From NCBI RefSeq assembly GCF_000226295.1, contig NC_016024.1, positions 2,215,501-2,279,500 on the forward strand: a stretch of DNA of 64,000 bases, in the 5' to 3' direction. The DNA is from Chloracidobacterium thermophilum B. GTDB lineage: Bacteria > Acidobacteriota > Blastocatellia > Chloracidobacteriales > Chloracidobacteriaceae. The notes under the pieces were generated by a model. It saw nothing but the letters and a program-made list of their open reading frames with translations. It did not search any database and had not been told where the DNA came from. The number at the start of each line of letters is the position of its first letter. Within the stretch, counting starts at the first letter, position 1. This document shows positions 53,085 to 60,785 of this stretch, piece after piece. The position numbers and the translations under genes are program-made.

Positions 53085-53342
53085 TCACTCTTTGGCTTCA
53101 CCCTTTTGCTCACGTCCGAGATTGCTGCTCAATTGACGTGCCAGATTTTCCCGTAAATCTTCCGCCGCACGCGCCAGAAGTTTCCCGGCAACAGCACTGG
53201 CCGAGGTCGCCTGGCCGAGCATGACATAAGTTTCAAGGACGGCCATTGTCTGACGACTGACCGGTACCGTGATACTTTGCGCTACCCTGCCACGACGCTT
53301 CTTGGCTTCGCCCTGTGCTGAGTTTTGCTTTGTGTTTGCCAT
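53085..53342 (-). CDS. small basic protein, possible ribbon-helix-helix DNA-binding
   Basis: 85 residues from ATG 53342; a GGGGAAA box is 14-17 bases upstream, somewhat far. A basic start (KKRRGRVAQ) is followed by a short strand SITVPVSRQ and two helices (TMAVLETYVMLG and SASAVAGKLLARAAEDLREN), the order of CopG/Arc ribbon-helix-helix repressors. The Lys/Glu-rich tail is helical. A perfect palindrome 42-69 bp upstream of the start is consistent with autoregulation. No toxin gene is adjacent. Assignment is by secondary-structure pattern only. Confidence 0.55.
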   Translation of the reverse strand: MANTKQNSAQGEAKKRRGRVAQSITVPVSRQTMAVLETYVMLGQATSASAVAGKLLARAAEDLRENLARQLSSNLGREQKGEAKE

Positions 53343-53383
53343 AGCTTTTACGTTTCCCCTTTTTTCGAGCTGTTTCGGAAATG

Positions 53384-53411
53384 CTTTCAAGTACCAGAAG
53401 TGACTTGAAAG
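53384..53411. promoter_or_regulatory. inverted repeat before the ribbon-helix-helix-like gene
   Basis: CTTTCAAGT (53384-53392) and ACTTGAAAG (53403-53411) are perfect complements spaced by 10 bp, a good operator shape. A TATAAA-like -10 is visible on the minus strand about 20 bp upstream. Confidence 0.65.
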
Positions 53412-53472
53412 TGTCATCCCGTTTATAGACGAAATAACTCAAAAAAGGGAAATACTTTTCTCTGAATTGCCC

Positions 53473-54120
53473 CTAACCAGCCGCCGACAACGTTGTTTCC
53501 GGGGTAAATGAGGATGATTTTGCAGCACATCGCGCCGAATCAATCGCGGCACCGAGCTTTTCGGTTACGTTTCGTTTCCCTTGAAGCAATACTGTTTGGA
53601 CCGTACCATCCTGATTGCGTACGAGCATACCAAGGTAATACCGCTTTTTCTGAACGAGATAGGCCAACGGGCCCAGAATCGCCGCCCGAATGCCTGTCAA
53701 TTGCCGTTCGGAGTAGCTTTGTACCGCTTCCAGATCGGTGTAGCGCACAGCCAATTCCGACTGCCAGCCCTGGTGATGCAGGCTGACCAGAACAAATCCA
53801 TGTTCGTGCAATTGGATGGCACTGTAGGCCCGTTCAGATTCGTCCGTATCCGCGATGTTCAAGCGATCCAGAACTACCGGTCGTTCCATGACCGCGCCAA
53901 GCTGGTGAGTTTGCGCCAGACGTTCCAACCGCTCCATATCGCGGGCTTCAATCCGGGTCGCCTGACGGACCAAATCCCGAAAGACAAACACCCAGATGGC
54001 ATACATCGTGCCGATGGCAACAACCGTAAAGGTGATGCGCATGGGCAAAGGCAACTGATTGAAACCTGGTGCGTCCTGAAGGAACACAATCCAACCAAAC
54101 ATCATGGGCAGCAGTGGCAT
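53473..54120 (-). CDS. membrane protein of unknown function
   Basis: 215 residues from ATG 54120 with GAGG eight bases upstream. Two membrane segments near the start (about 5-17 and 29-50, ITFTVVAIGTMYAIWVFVF) are followed by a long cytoplasmic part. The segment YSAIQLHEHGFVLVSLHHQG and VRYTDLEAVQSY resembles pleckstrin-like or bPH-type repeats, with GKRNVTEKLGAAIDSA near the end; this match is only structural. No partner genes are nearby. It lies between the RHH-like gene and pyrF. Confidence 0.6.
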   Translation of the reverse strand: MPLLPMMFGWIVFLQDAPGFNQLPLPMRITFTVVAIGTMYAIWVFVFRDLVRQATRIEARDMERLERLAQTHQLGAVMERPVVLDRLNIADTDESERAYSAIQLHEHGFVLVSLHHQGWQSELAVRYTDLEAVQSYSERQLTGIRAAILGPLAYLVQKKRYYLGMLVRNQDGTVQTVLLQGKRNVTEKLGAAIDSARCAAKSSSFTPETTLSAAG

Positions 54121-54211
54121 GGCAGGAACCTCGGATGAAAAGCAGTCAGGCAACCTGCTTCCAACATAGTCAATTGTCTTCCAGGGTGTGAGAAGAAAAG
54201 CGGCCCGAATG

Positions 54212-54232
54212 AAAAAAGCCGGCCATTCCGGC
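54212..54232 (-). terminator. intrinsic terminator after pyrF
   Basis: On the minus strand GCCGG-AATGG-CCGGC is followed by six T residues (complement of 54212-54217). It lies 30 bp past the pyrF stop. Confidence 0.8.
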
Positions 54233-54261
54233 CCGCTGCTCCACCGTTACCGGGCAGTATT

Positions 54262-54984
54262 TCAGAGTGTAGCCAGGTCTTCTACGATGCGCTGCGCAGC
54301 GGCGGCCGGGTTAGCAGCCGCCGTGATCGGACGCCCCACCACAAGGTAGGTAGCCCCGGCCGCCAACGCCGCGCGCGGCGTCAACACCCGCCGCTGGTCG
54401 TCCGGGATGGCATCCGGCAGACGGATGCCCGGCGTCACAATGGCGAAATCCTTGGGCACGAGACGCCGCACTGCCGCGACTTCCTGGGGCGAACACACCA
54501 CGCCCCCCAGCCCGCAGTCCACGGCCAGACGCGCCAGACGGAGAACAACCTCCTCCGGTGTTCCAGCCAGCCCAATCTCATCAAGTGTCGCCTGATCGGC
54601 GCTCGTCAGCAGGGTCACGCCCAGAATGGTCGGCCGCTGGCGGCCCGGCGGTAGCGCAGCCAGTGGCTCGACAGCCGCTTGCAGCATCGCCCGTCCGCCC
54701 AGCGTGTGGACGGTGCACAGGTGTACGCCGAGCTGCATCACCGCCGCCACCGCGCCGGCCACCGTGTGGGGAATGTCATGAAACTTCAGGTCCAGAAAGA
54801 CACGTGCGCCGGTCGCCAGCGCCGCTGCCACGACCGGTGGACCGGCCGCCGTAAACAGCGTCTTGCCAATCTTGAAGCCTCCGACATAGGGGGCGACCTC
54901 CTGCATGAGCTGCTCGGCCGCAGCGCGGTCGGACGTGTCCAGTGCAACCAGCAGCCGCTCAGCAGGCGAGGACGGATGATGCAT
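54262..54984 (-). CDS. pyrF: orotidine 5'-phosphate decarboxylase
   Basis: 240 residues from ATG 54984 (a TTG at 54996 is less likely). The TIM-barrel enzyme makes UMP from OMP. The core active-site tetrad lies in VFLDLKFHDIPHT (Asp, Lys, Asp) with the initial LLVALDTSD; the phosphate-binding Arg/Gly loop is in TYLVVGRPITAAANP. Length is normal for the short class. A strong hairpin at 55003-55039 precedes it, a possible attenuator. No other pyr genes are adjacent. Confidence 0.93.
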   Translation of the reverse strand: MHHPSSPAERLLVALDTSDRAAAEQLMQEVAPYVGGFKIGKTLFTAAGPPVVAAALATGARVFLDLKFHDIPHTVAGAVAAVMQLGVHLCTVHTLGGRAMLQAAVEPLAALPPGRQRPTILGVTLLTSADQATLDEIGLAGTPEEVVLRLARLAVDCGLGGVVCSPQEVAAVRRLVPKDFAIVTPGIRLPDAIPDDQRRVLTPRAALAAGATYLVVGRPITAAANPAAAAQRIVEDLATL

Positions 54985-55002
54985 AGGCGCGGCCAAGCCA
55001 AT

Positions 55003-55039
55003 CTGCCGTCCGTGGCAGCCACAATGCCACGGACGGCAG
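55003..55039. promoter_or_regulatory. perfect 15-bp hairpin in front of pyrF
   Basis: CTGCCGTCCGTGGCA (55003-55017) pairs exactly with TGCCACGGACGGCAG (55025-55039) around seven bases. It lies between the transglycosylase stop (55092) and pyrF start (54984). There is no T-tract, so it may be a terminator of the upstream gene or a leader stem of pyrF. Confidence 0.65.
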
Positions 55040-55091
55040 GCGGGAAGTCATCCAGACGGCGTGCCCGGTCAGGGTCAACCGTGGAACGCCA

Positions 55092-56414
55092 TCAGTAACG
55101 GGTCCGGTACCGGCGTCCCGTCGTACGTGCATTGCGCGTGGTATAACGCGGGGCGGCTGCCGGCCGGCTTTCCGCCAGGGTAGGTGCCGCTGCCGCGCCC
55201 AAGCGGTCCTGGGGCGTCAGCGCCGCATAGGCCACGGCAAAACGCTCACGGGTGCCCACTGGAAGCTTGAGGTTGAAACCCGCTGGTGCCAGCGCCCGGT
55301 GCAGTTCGGGGTTGAGGGATGTCAACTCGCTGACTGGGACTTGGAGCAGGTCGGCCGCCACAACCAGCGAGGTTGGCGTATCGAGCTGAAAGGTGTCGTA
55401 CCGCATTGGTGGCTCCGGCGTTACATCAAAGCCGTATTGCTTGTGATTTTTGGCAATGGCAATAACGGCCAGAATCGCCGGAACATAGTTCTGTGTTTCA
55501 CGCGGCAGAAGTCCGCGCTGGTGCAGTTCCCAGAAGTCGGCATAGCCACACCGCTCGATGGCGCGCTCGACATTGTGCTCACCGCAGTTATAGGCCGCCA
55601 TAGCCAGCAGCCAGTCACCGGCAAAGTAGTCGTACAAAAATTTCAGATAGCGGGCGGCCGCGCGGGTGGAAGCTTCCGGCGCCACGCGCTCATCCATGTA
55701 GGCATCCTGCCGCAGCCCAAAGCGTGCGCCAGTTCCCGGAATGAACTGCCAGATACCCCGCGCCTTGGCAAAGGACAATGCCCGTGGTTGCCACACAGAC
55801 TCGACCTGAGCCAGCCAGATGAGGTCTTTCGGAACACCTTCTTCGGCAAAGATGCGCTCGGCCATCTCGCGGTAGCGCCCGGAGCGGATCAACCCACGCT
55901 CCATCGTGATGCGCCCCCGCCCAGTCGTGTAGAAGTTCATAAACTGATACACCTGCGCCGTCACCGTGAACTTGAAGTCGAAGTTCGACATATCCAGCTC
56001 ACCCATCGGACGGGCGCTGATGCGGCTGATGTCCAGGGCCGCCAGTTCGTCGCGGTAAGTCCCCTGACCGGCTGCCAGCGCCGCCTGTCGCAAACCGGTG
56101 TGCAGCAGTTCAATGCGTCCCTGGAGTTCAAAAGCGTAAGCCTGCACATCCTGTCCGGCGCGCAACTCGGCTGGAGCCTGTTCAAGAACGGCCCTGGCCT
56201 GCGCAAAACACTGCCTGGCGTCTTCAAACTGACCGTTGCGGAAGGCTTCTTCACCGCGTTTGAAATGACGCTCCGCAGCCGCAATGAGGGCGCGCCCCGA
56301 CGTTGTTGGAGTGGACACCAGAGGCGCTGGCGACTGCGCAACCGCGACGACCGTTCCGCATAGCGTCAACGCACAGAATGCGGATACGCGCCAAAGACCA
56401 AGGCATGACGTCAT
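55092..56414 (-). CDS. membrane-associated lytic murein transglycosylase (MltD-like)
   Basis: 440 residues from ATG 56414 with AGGAGA five bases upstream. Signal peptide to about 27 (FCALTLCGTVVAVAQ). A helical N-terminal part (30-160) is followed by an SLT domain (about 190-330) with catalytic Glu in AQVESVWQPRALSFAKARG, then GIWQFIPGTG and a YNCGE motif. Near the C-terminus is one LysM-like repeat (about 360-405, LLQVPVSELTSLNPELHRAL). It cleaves peptidoglycan with anhydro-muramyl formation. The tail is basic and Thr/Arg-rich. Its position is alone in front of pyrF. Confidence 0.92.
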   Translation of the reverse strand: MTSCLGLWRVSAFCALTLCGTVVAVAQSPAPLVSTPTTSGRALIAAAERHFKRGEEAFRNGQFEDARQCFAQARAVLEQAPAELRAGQDVQAYAFELQGRIELLHTGLRQAALAAGQGTYRDELAALDISRISARPMGELDMSNFDFKFTVTAQVYQFMNFYTTGRGRITMERGLIRSGRYREMAERIFAEEGVPKDLIWLAQVESVWQPRALSFAKARGIWQFIPGTGARFGLRQDAYMDERVAPEASTRAAARYLKFLYDYFAGDWLLAMAAYNCGEHNVERAIERCGYADFWELHQRGLLPRETQNYVPAILAVIAIAKNHKQYGFDVTPEPPMRYDTFQLDTPTSLVVAADLLQVPVSELTSLNPELHRALAPAGFNLKLPVGTRERFAVAYAALTPQDRLGAAAAPTLAESRPAAAPRYTTRNARTTGRRYRTRY

Positions 56415-56604
56415 GGCATCTCCTGAAAAGTCCCAACTTGAATGGTGGTGAGCCTCCGAACGCATCAACCTGCGAGAACAGATCAGGGCGGAGTACGCAA
56501 AACGCTCGAAAAGCTCAGCCGGAAGTGCCAGCCTTCTATCATCAGGGTGAAGGCAATGTCAAACCCTGTCTCATATTTTTGGGGTCAATCGCCGCCTGCA
56601 AAGG

Positions 56605-57615
56605 CTATTCGGCAGCCGGGGTCTGCGCCGCCTGGAGTGCCGTCAGGGCAATGGCGTCCACGATGTCGCTGGCATCACAGCCACGGGAAAGGTCGTTGGC
56701 TGGCTTGGCCAATCCCTGCAAAATCGGCCCGATGGCTGTCGCCCGGCCCAGGCGTTCGACCAGCTTGTAGGCAATGTTGGCCGCTTCCAGACTGGGAAAA
56801 ATCAGCACGTTGGCGTAACCGGCCACCGGGCTGCCAGGCGCTTTGCGCGCCCCGACGACGGGCACGATAGCGGCATCGGCCTGCATTTCACCATCCACGA
56901 GCAGTTCGGGACGCCGCGCCGCCACCAGCCGCACGGCTGCTGCCACCTTGTCCACGAGCGGATGCTCGGCACTGCGCCGCGTGGAAAACGACAGCATGGC
57001 AATCTTTGGCTCGACACCCAGAAAGGTACGGCAGTTTTCCGCTGCGGCCAGCGCAATGTCGGCGAGTTCAGCCGCGGATGGTTCGATGACAATCGCGCAG
57101 TCCGCAAACAGAAAGTTTCCGTCCGTACCAAAGGACGGGTCCTGTACCGTGACGAGCATGAAGCTGGAAACGATGTTGAAGCCCGGCGCCAGGCCGATGA
57201 CCTGAAGGGCCGCCCGCACGGTTTTGGCCGTCGAATGCGTAGCCCCGGCCACGGAACCGTCGGCGCGTCCCGTCTGCACCATCATGTTCCCGAAGTAGAG
57301 CGGATCACACATTACTTCGCGGGCCTGCTCCAGAGACAACCCCTTGGCTTTGCGGCGCTCATAAAAAGCCTGGGCGAAGGCTTCGCGCTCCGGGGCGGTG
57401 GTGGGTTCCACGATGGGAAAGCGGTCCGGGTCAATCCCCAGCGCCTGCGCCTGCTCACGAATACGCGCGGCATCCCCCAGCAATGTCACCCGTGCCATTC
57501 CCTGTTCCTGGCACATCACGGCCGCGCGCAGTGTGCGCGGGTCCTCCCCTTCCGGCAGAACAATATGCCTGGACAACTGCGCGGCCCGCTGACGCAGGCG
57601 TTCAAGTAGTGTCAT
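56605..57615 (-). CDS. pta: phosphate acetyltransferase
   Basis: 336 residues, the short Pta form without N-terminal regulatory domain. The PTA_PTB fold is clear ([70 protein letters not shown] and [20 protein letters not shown]). It converts acetyl-CoA and phosphate to acetyl phosphate. AAGGAG precedes the start by eight bases. It is the last gene in the minus-strand run from perR; ackA is not adjacent. Confidence 0.95.
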   Translation of the reverse strand: MTLLERLRQRAAQLSRHIVLPEGEDPRTLRAAVMCQEQGMARVTLLGDAARIREQAQALGIDPDRFPIVEPTTAPEREAFAQAFYERRKAKGLSLEQAREVMCDPLYFGNMMVQTGRADGSVAGATHSTAKTVRAALQVIGLAPGFNIVSSFMLVTVQDPSFGTDGNFLFADCAIVIEPSAAELADIALAAAENCRTFLGVEPKIAMLSFSTRRSAEHPLVDKVAAAVRLVAARRPELLVDGEMQADAAIVPVVGARKAPGSPVAGYANVLIFPSLEAANIAYKLVERLGRATAIGPILQGLAKPANDLSRGCDASDIVDAIALTALQAAQTPAAE

Positions 57616-57645
57616 AGCGGTGCTCCTTGCGGATAAGGCGTCCGT

Positions 57646-58530
57646 TTATTCGAGCCGCAGCCGACGACTGAGGATTTTTTCGTCGGGGAACAGACTCGCC
57701 CGTGTGTCCGCATCAAATCCGATGGTGGAATCCGGCGTCGGTACGAGACCAACCAATTCCGGCCGCCCAACCCGCACCCCATAGCGTTTCGCCGCCGCCG
57801 CCACGGCATAAAAAACGTCCGCCGGGCGCGTCCGGCGCACATCGGTCAGGTTGCAGGAAACCTGTACCGTACCACGGGAAGCCAGGCGCAACCCCAGCGC
57901 CTTGACCCCTGGCAGGCCGCCCTGCGCTGCCCGCAGTTCCCGCGCGATGGAGCGGGCAATGTCCGGCGCGTCCGTTTCCAGTTCGACGTTGAAGGCAATC
58001 AGGTAATCGCGCGCCCCAATGGCCACGGCTCCGGCCGTGGGATGCGGCCGGGGCGGGCCGTAGTCCGGCGTCGGAAATGTCGGTGCCGTCCGCACCGCCC
58101 GCCGAATTGCGGCCAAATCACGGTACACCGCCTGGTGCGCCGCCTCGCCATAGCAGAAGACCGGAAGCCCATGGCGGGCGGACACCTGCTGGCTGACCTG
58201 ATGGGCCAGGGCCACGCAATCGGTCATGGTCACGCCGCGTACCGGAATGAACGGCACGACATCCACGACGCCAATGCGCGGGTGAACGCCCTGATGTCTG
58301 GAGAGATCAAGGCATTCCACCGCCCGGGCCAGGCCGGCTATGGCGGCGGCGCGCACGGCTTCGGGTGAACCGGCAAAGGTGATGACCGACCGGTGGTGAT
58401 CGGGATCAAGATGCTGGTCAAGGATCGGTTGCCCCAGGGCGTGCTCTATTGCCGCCACAATGGACGCCACGACCTCCGGCCGCCGACCTTCACTGAAGTT
58501 AGGGACGCACTCGACCAGCGGTGCACCCAT
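57646..58530 (-). CDS. ftcD: glutamate formimidoyltransferase
   Basis: 294 residues, the two transferase subdomains only (FTCD_N and FTCD); no cyclodeaminase follows. Signatures: LVECVPNFSEGRR at the start, HHRSVITFAGSPEAV, HPRIGVVDVVPFIPV and SRHGLPVFCYG. It moves a formimidoyl group to tetrahydrofolate in histidine degradation. The hut genes are not next to it. It sits six bases downstream of the dps stop on the same strand, so it may be co-transcribed with the stress cluster. Confidence 0.92.
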   Translation of the reverse strand: MGAPLVECVPNFSEGRRPEVVASIVAAIEHALGQPILDQHLDPDHHRSVITFAGSPEAVRAAAIAGLARAVECLDLSRHQGVHPRIGVVDVVPFIPVRGVTMTDCVALAHQVSQQVSARHGLPVFCYGEAAHQAVYRDLAAIRRAVRTAPTFPTPDYGPPRPHPTAGAVAIGARDYLIAFNVELETDAPDIARSIARELRAAQGGLPGVKALGLRLASRGTVQVSCNLTDVRRTRPADVFYAVAAAAKRYGVRVGRPELVGLVPTPDSTIGFDADTRASLFPDEKILSRRLRLE

Positions 58531-58536
58531 AGCTCG

Positions 58537-59031
58537 TCAGCGCGCTGCCTGCAGGTGGGCTTCAAGAAACCACAGCCGCTTGTCCATCGCGCGCGAAATG
58601 CCGGTGTAGAGATCGGCCGTATCGGCATCGCCCAGTTCATCGGTTTCGGCAATGGCTGCCCGAACATGATGGGCAAATGGGGCATACCGCTCGGCCAGTG
58701 CCTTGACGTGATCCAGCCCGTCCTGAATGTCAGTGGGATATTCCGCCAGAATCGACTGCGCCGCCGCGATCCGCGCCGTTCCCAGCGCTGTACCACCCAA
58801 CGCCGTCACGCGCTCGGCAAGGTCATCCACGAAGCCGTCCAGCTCGGTCGCCATCTCGTCAAACATCTCGTGCAGGGCAATGAACTGCGGCCCTTTGACA
58901 TTCCAGTGGGCCTGTTTGACCTGGGTTTTGAGGTCGAGTGCCGTGGCCAACGATTGATTGAGAAGCCGAATGACCGCAACCCGAATTTCTTCGGGCAGGT
59001 CAAGGCGTGTTGCGTGCAGTTGCTCACCCAT
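58537..59031 (-). CDS. dps: Dps-family DNA-binding ferritin-like protein
   Basis: 164 residues from ATG 59031 with AGGAGG seven bases upstream. The inter-subunit ferroxidase ligands fit Dps: H42 in AHWNVKGPQF, H54, D58 and E62 region (LHEMFDEMATELD). The dodecamer stores iron and uses peroxide to oxidise Fe(II). The N-terminal tail is short, so DNA binding is uncertain. Clustered with perR and rubrerythrin. Confidence 0.93.
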   Translation of the reverse strand: MGEQLHATRLDLPEEIRVAVIRLLNQSLATALDLKTQVKQAHWNVKGPQFIALHEMFDEMATELDGFVDDLAERVTALGGTALGTARIAAAQSILAEYPTDIQDGLDHVKALAERYAPFAHHVRAAIAETDELGDADTADLYTGISRAMDKRLWFLEAHLQAAR

Positions 59032-59113
59032 AACGCTATCCTCCTGTGGAAAAAACTGTGAAAATGTGGAAACCAGTAACCAAGCCCCGGCACCCTCTGG
59101 AAAGGCCTTGCCT

Positions 59114-59143
59114 TTACACGTAGCGCAGTTACACGTAGCGCAG
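59114..59143. repeat. 15-bp perfect tandem duplication at a gene end
   Basis: TTACACGTAGCGCAG occurs twice (59114-59128, 59129-59143). The second copy, read on the minus strand, is the last four codons plus stop of the FMN reductase gene; the first is an outside copy in the intergenic gap. Confidence 0.9.
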
Positions 59144-59644
59144 TCGCATGGAAGTTTCCGCCAACTCATCAACGCGGGCGGCGATTTCCGGTGAGATGAG
59201 TTGCCCGTCCTGGAAGTCGGCTTTCGTAGCATAGACGAAGCGCGGGACAATCACGGCCCGAAAATCCAGCATCAGGCTGTTGGCCAGTCCAAGCACTGAC
59301 ATATAGCTCCGCTGTCCGCCGGCGGCGCAGAGAAAGGCTACGATCTTGCCTGCCCAGGCCGGGCCGGTAAGTTCGACAAGGTTCTTGGCCGCCGCATTCA
59401 CATCGTAGTTGTAAATAGGGACGGCCAGCGTCACCACCCGCGCCTCGGCAATGAGTGCCGACAGGGCCGCCACGCCGGGGTCATCGTAGGCTGGCCCGCC
59501 ATCGCAGAGCGGCAGGGGATAATTGCGCAAGTCCACGAATGCCACCTGTCCACCACGTTGGGCATAAGCCTCCGTCACGTGGCGGGCCAGAATCCGGCTG
59601 TGGCTGTCCGTACGCAGTGACGTGGCCAAGACAAGGTATTCCAT
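59129..59644 (-). CDS. NADPH-dependent FMN reductase family protein
   Basis: 171 residues from ATG 59644; the longer frame to 59734 is not needed. It has the flavodoxin-like fold: an FMN-phosphate loop ATSLRTDSHSRILA, YNYDVNAAAKNLVEL and CAAGGQRSYMSVLGLANSL. Such proteins reduce FMN for use by other enzymes or act as quinone/azo reductases. It stands between rubrerythrin and dps, so it may deliver electrons for iron release or peroxide reduction; that is inferred from the place. Confidence 0.82.
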   Translation of the reverse strand: MEYLVLATSLRTDSHSRILARHVTEAYAQRGGQVAFVDLRNYPLPLCDGGPAYDDPGVAALSALIAEARVVTLAVPIYNYDVNAAAKNLVELTGPAWAGKIVAFLCAAGGQRSYMSVLGLANSLMLDFRAVIVPRFVYATKADFQDGQLISPEIAARVDELAETSMRLRYV

Positions 59645-59754
59645 AAGAGTGATCCTTAACGTGCCAGAACGCGCGCCCGGCGCATCGGGGCAGGCGACTC
59701 CAAAGAGGCCAGCCAGTGCCCGGGCGCGCATCACATGGCCCGGAAGATGAACGT

Positions 59755-60231
59755 TCAGCGCGCCGTCACTTTTTCCAGCGCCTCGGCATAACGCTTGGCG
59801 TGGGCTGCTTCAACTCGTCCAAAGGCTTTGAACTGTTTGGCAGCCCGCTGAAGCATAGCCTTGAACCGCTCGGCATGCTCACGGGATTCAGCCCCCTGCT
59901 CGATGAATTCCGCCACGGCGGCAGACTCCCCTTCCTGCCGCGCTTCTTCGGCAAAGGTCGGGTACATCTGCTCGGTTTCGTACATTTCGCCTTCATAGGC
60001 GATTTGAAGCAGCTTTTCGACGGTCATTTCGGACTCTGGATACATCAGTTGCAGGTGGGCAAAGGCGTGCCCGGTTTCTTCGTCAGCCGTACGCTCGAAC
60101 AACTGGGCGACTTCCTCGTTGCCCAGCTTGCGGGCAAGCTGGCCGAAGTAGAGGTAGCGGCGGTTGGCCATGGCTTCACCGGCAAAGGCCGCCTGGAGGT
60201 TCTGCTGGGTTTTGGTCTGTGGTTGGTTCAT
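59755..60231 (-). CDS. rubrerythrin-like diiron protein without rubredoxin domain
   Basis: 158 residues. Two helix pairs form the ferritin-like diiron site: Glu in LQAAFAGEAMANRRY, ExxH in ADEETGHAFAHL, Glu in AYEGEMYETEQMY and ExxH-type REHAERF. The rubredoxin C-terminus with Cys4 is absent, so an external electron donor is needed. It reduces hydrogen peroxide in the cytoplasm. AAGGAG precedes the start. A perfect palindrome at 60260-60282 lies in its promoter, and perR ends just upstream. Confidence 0.92.
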   Translation of the reverse strand: MNQPQTKTQQNLQAAFAGEAMANRRYLYFGQLARKLGNEEVAQLFERTADEETGHAFAHLQLMYPESEMTVEKLLQIAYEGEMYETEQMYPTFAEEARQEGESAAVAEFIEQGAESREHAERFKAMLQRAAKQFKAFGRVEAAHAKRYAEALEKVTAR

Positions 60232-60259
60232 GGTGTGGTCTCCTTCATAGACAAGATTC

Positions 60260-60282
60260 TGATTTAGATTTCATCTAAATCA
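60260..60282. promoter_or_regulatory. PerR/Fur-type operator in the rubrerythrin promoter
   Basis: TGATTTAGAT (60260-60269), TTC, ATCTAAATCA (60273-60282): a perfect 10-bp inverted repeat with A/T-rich arms and a short spacer, like Fur/PerR boxes. On the minus strand it overlaps the spacer and a -10-like TCTAAA (with TTTACC 17 bp upstream). perR is the adjacent gene. Confidence 0.8.
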
Positions 60283-60297
60283 GTGGGTAAAAAAATT

Positions 60298-60738
60298 TCA
60301 GGCCCCGGCCGCCTGGCCCGACTGGGCACAGTCCGCACACAGGCCACGCAAGGTCAGGTCGAAGCCCTCGATGACGTGCCGCCCCGGTAACGTGCACTGT
60401 GGCCACGGCCCGACCAACTCTGACTCAACATCCTCAACCCGTCCGCACTGACGGCAGACAAAGTGATGATGTGGCTCAAGGTTGGGATCGAAACGCATCA
60501 CGCCCCCTTCGTGGATTTCCATCAGATGCCCGTTTTCCCGAAGCCAGTTGAGCGTGTTATAGACCGTTGCCCGCGACGCCATGGGAAACCTGGCGTTGAC
60601 GGCAGCCAGCACCTCTTCGGCCGTCGGATGGTGGGTACACTGCTGCAAATACTCGACGATGGCCAGGCGCTGCGGCGTCAGCTTGAGGCCACGGGTGCGA
60701 ATCAGGGCAATTACTTCTTGGGCCGTGAGTCGTTTCAT
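60298..60738 (-). CDS. perR: Fur-family peroxide-responsive regulator (PerR-like)
   Basis: 146 residues from ATG 60738; the longer frame to 60789 begins inside the promoter. Winged-helix 1-80 (LKLTPQRLAIVEYL, ASRATVYNTLNWL). The metal-sensing residues match PerR closely: H37, D84, H90, H92 and D103, plus two zinc CxxC pairs (C95/C98, C134/C137). D84 in RFDP is the residue that sets PerR apart from Fur. It should repress rubrerythrin and other genes until Fe-catalysed oxidation. Own promoter at 60749-60777. Confidence 0.92.
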   Translation of the reverse strand: MKRLTAQEVIALIRTRGLKLTPQRLAIVEYLQQCTHHPTAEEVLAAVNARFPMASRATVYNTLNWLRENGHLMEIHEGGVMRFDPNLEPHHHFVCRQCGRVEDVESELVGPWPQCTLPGRHVIEGFDLTLRGLCADCAQSGQAAGA

Positions 60739-60748
60739 AACACTGGCT

Positions 60749-60777
60749 AGACTAAGTCCAAAAAAGGAATTTGTCAA
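60749..60777 (-). promoter_or_regulatory. sigma70-type promoter of perR
   Basis: Minus strand TTGACA (60777-60772), exactly 17 bp, TAGTCT (60754-60749), lying in the 47-bp gap between the kinase stop and perR. A small palindrome GACTTAGTC overlaps the -10 and may be a regulator site. Confidence 0.8.
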
Positions 60778-60785
60778 TACCCTTT

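Noticed and set aside
53085-54120. Toxin-antitoxin pair made of the RHH-like gene and the membrane protein
   Set aside because: The genes are 130 bp apart with an operator between them and the membrane protein is far larger than typical toxins.
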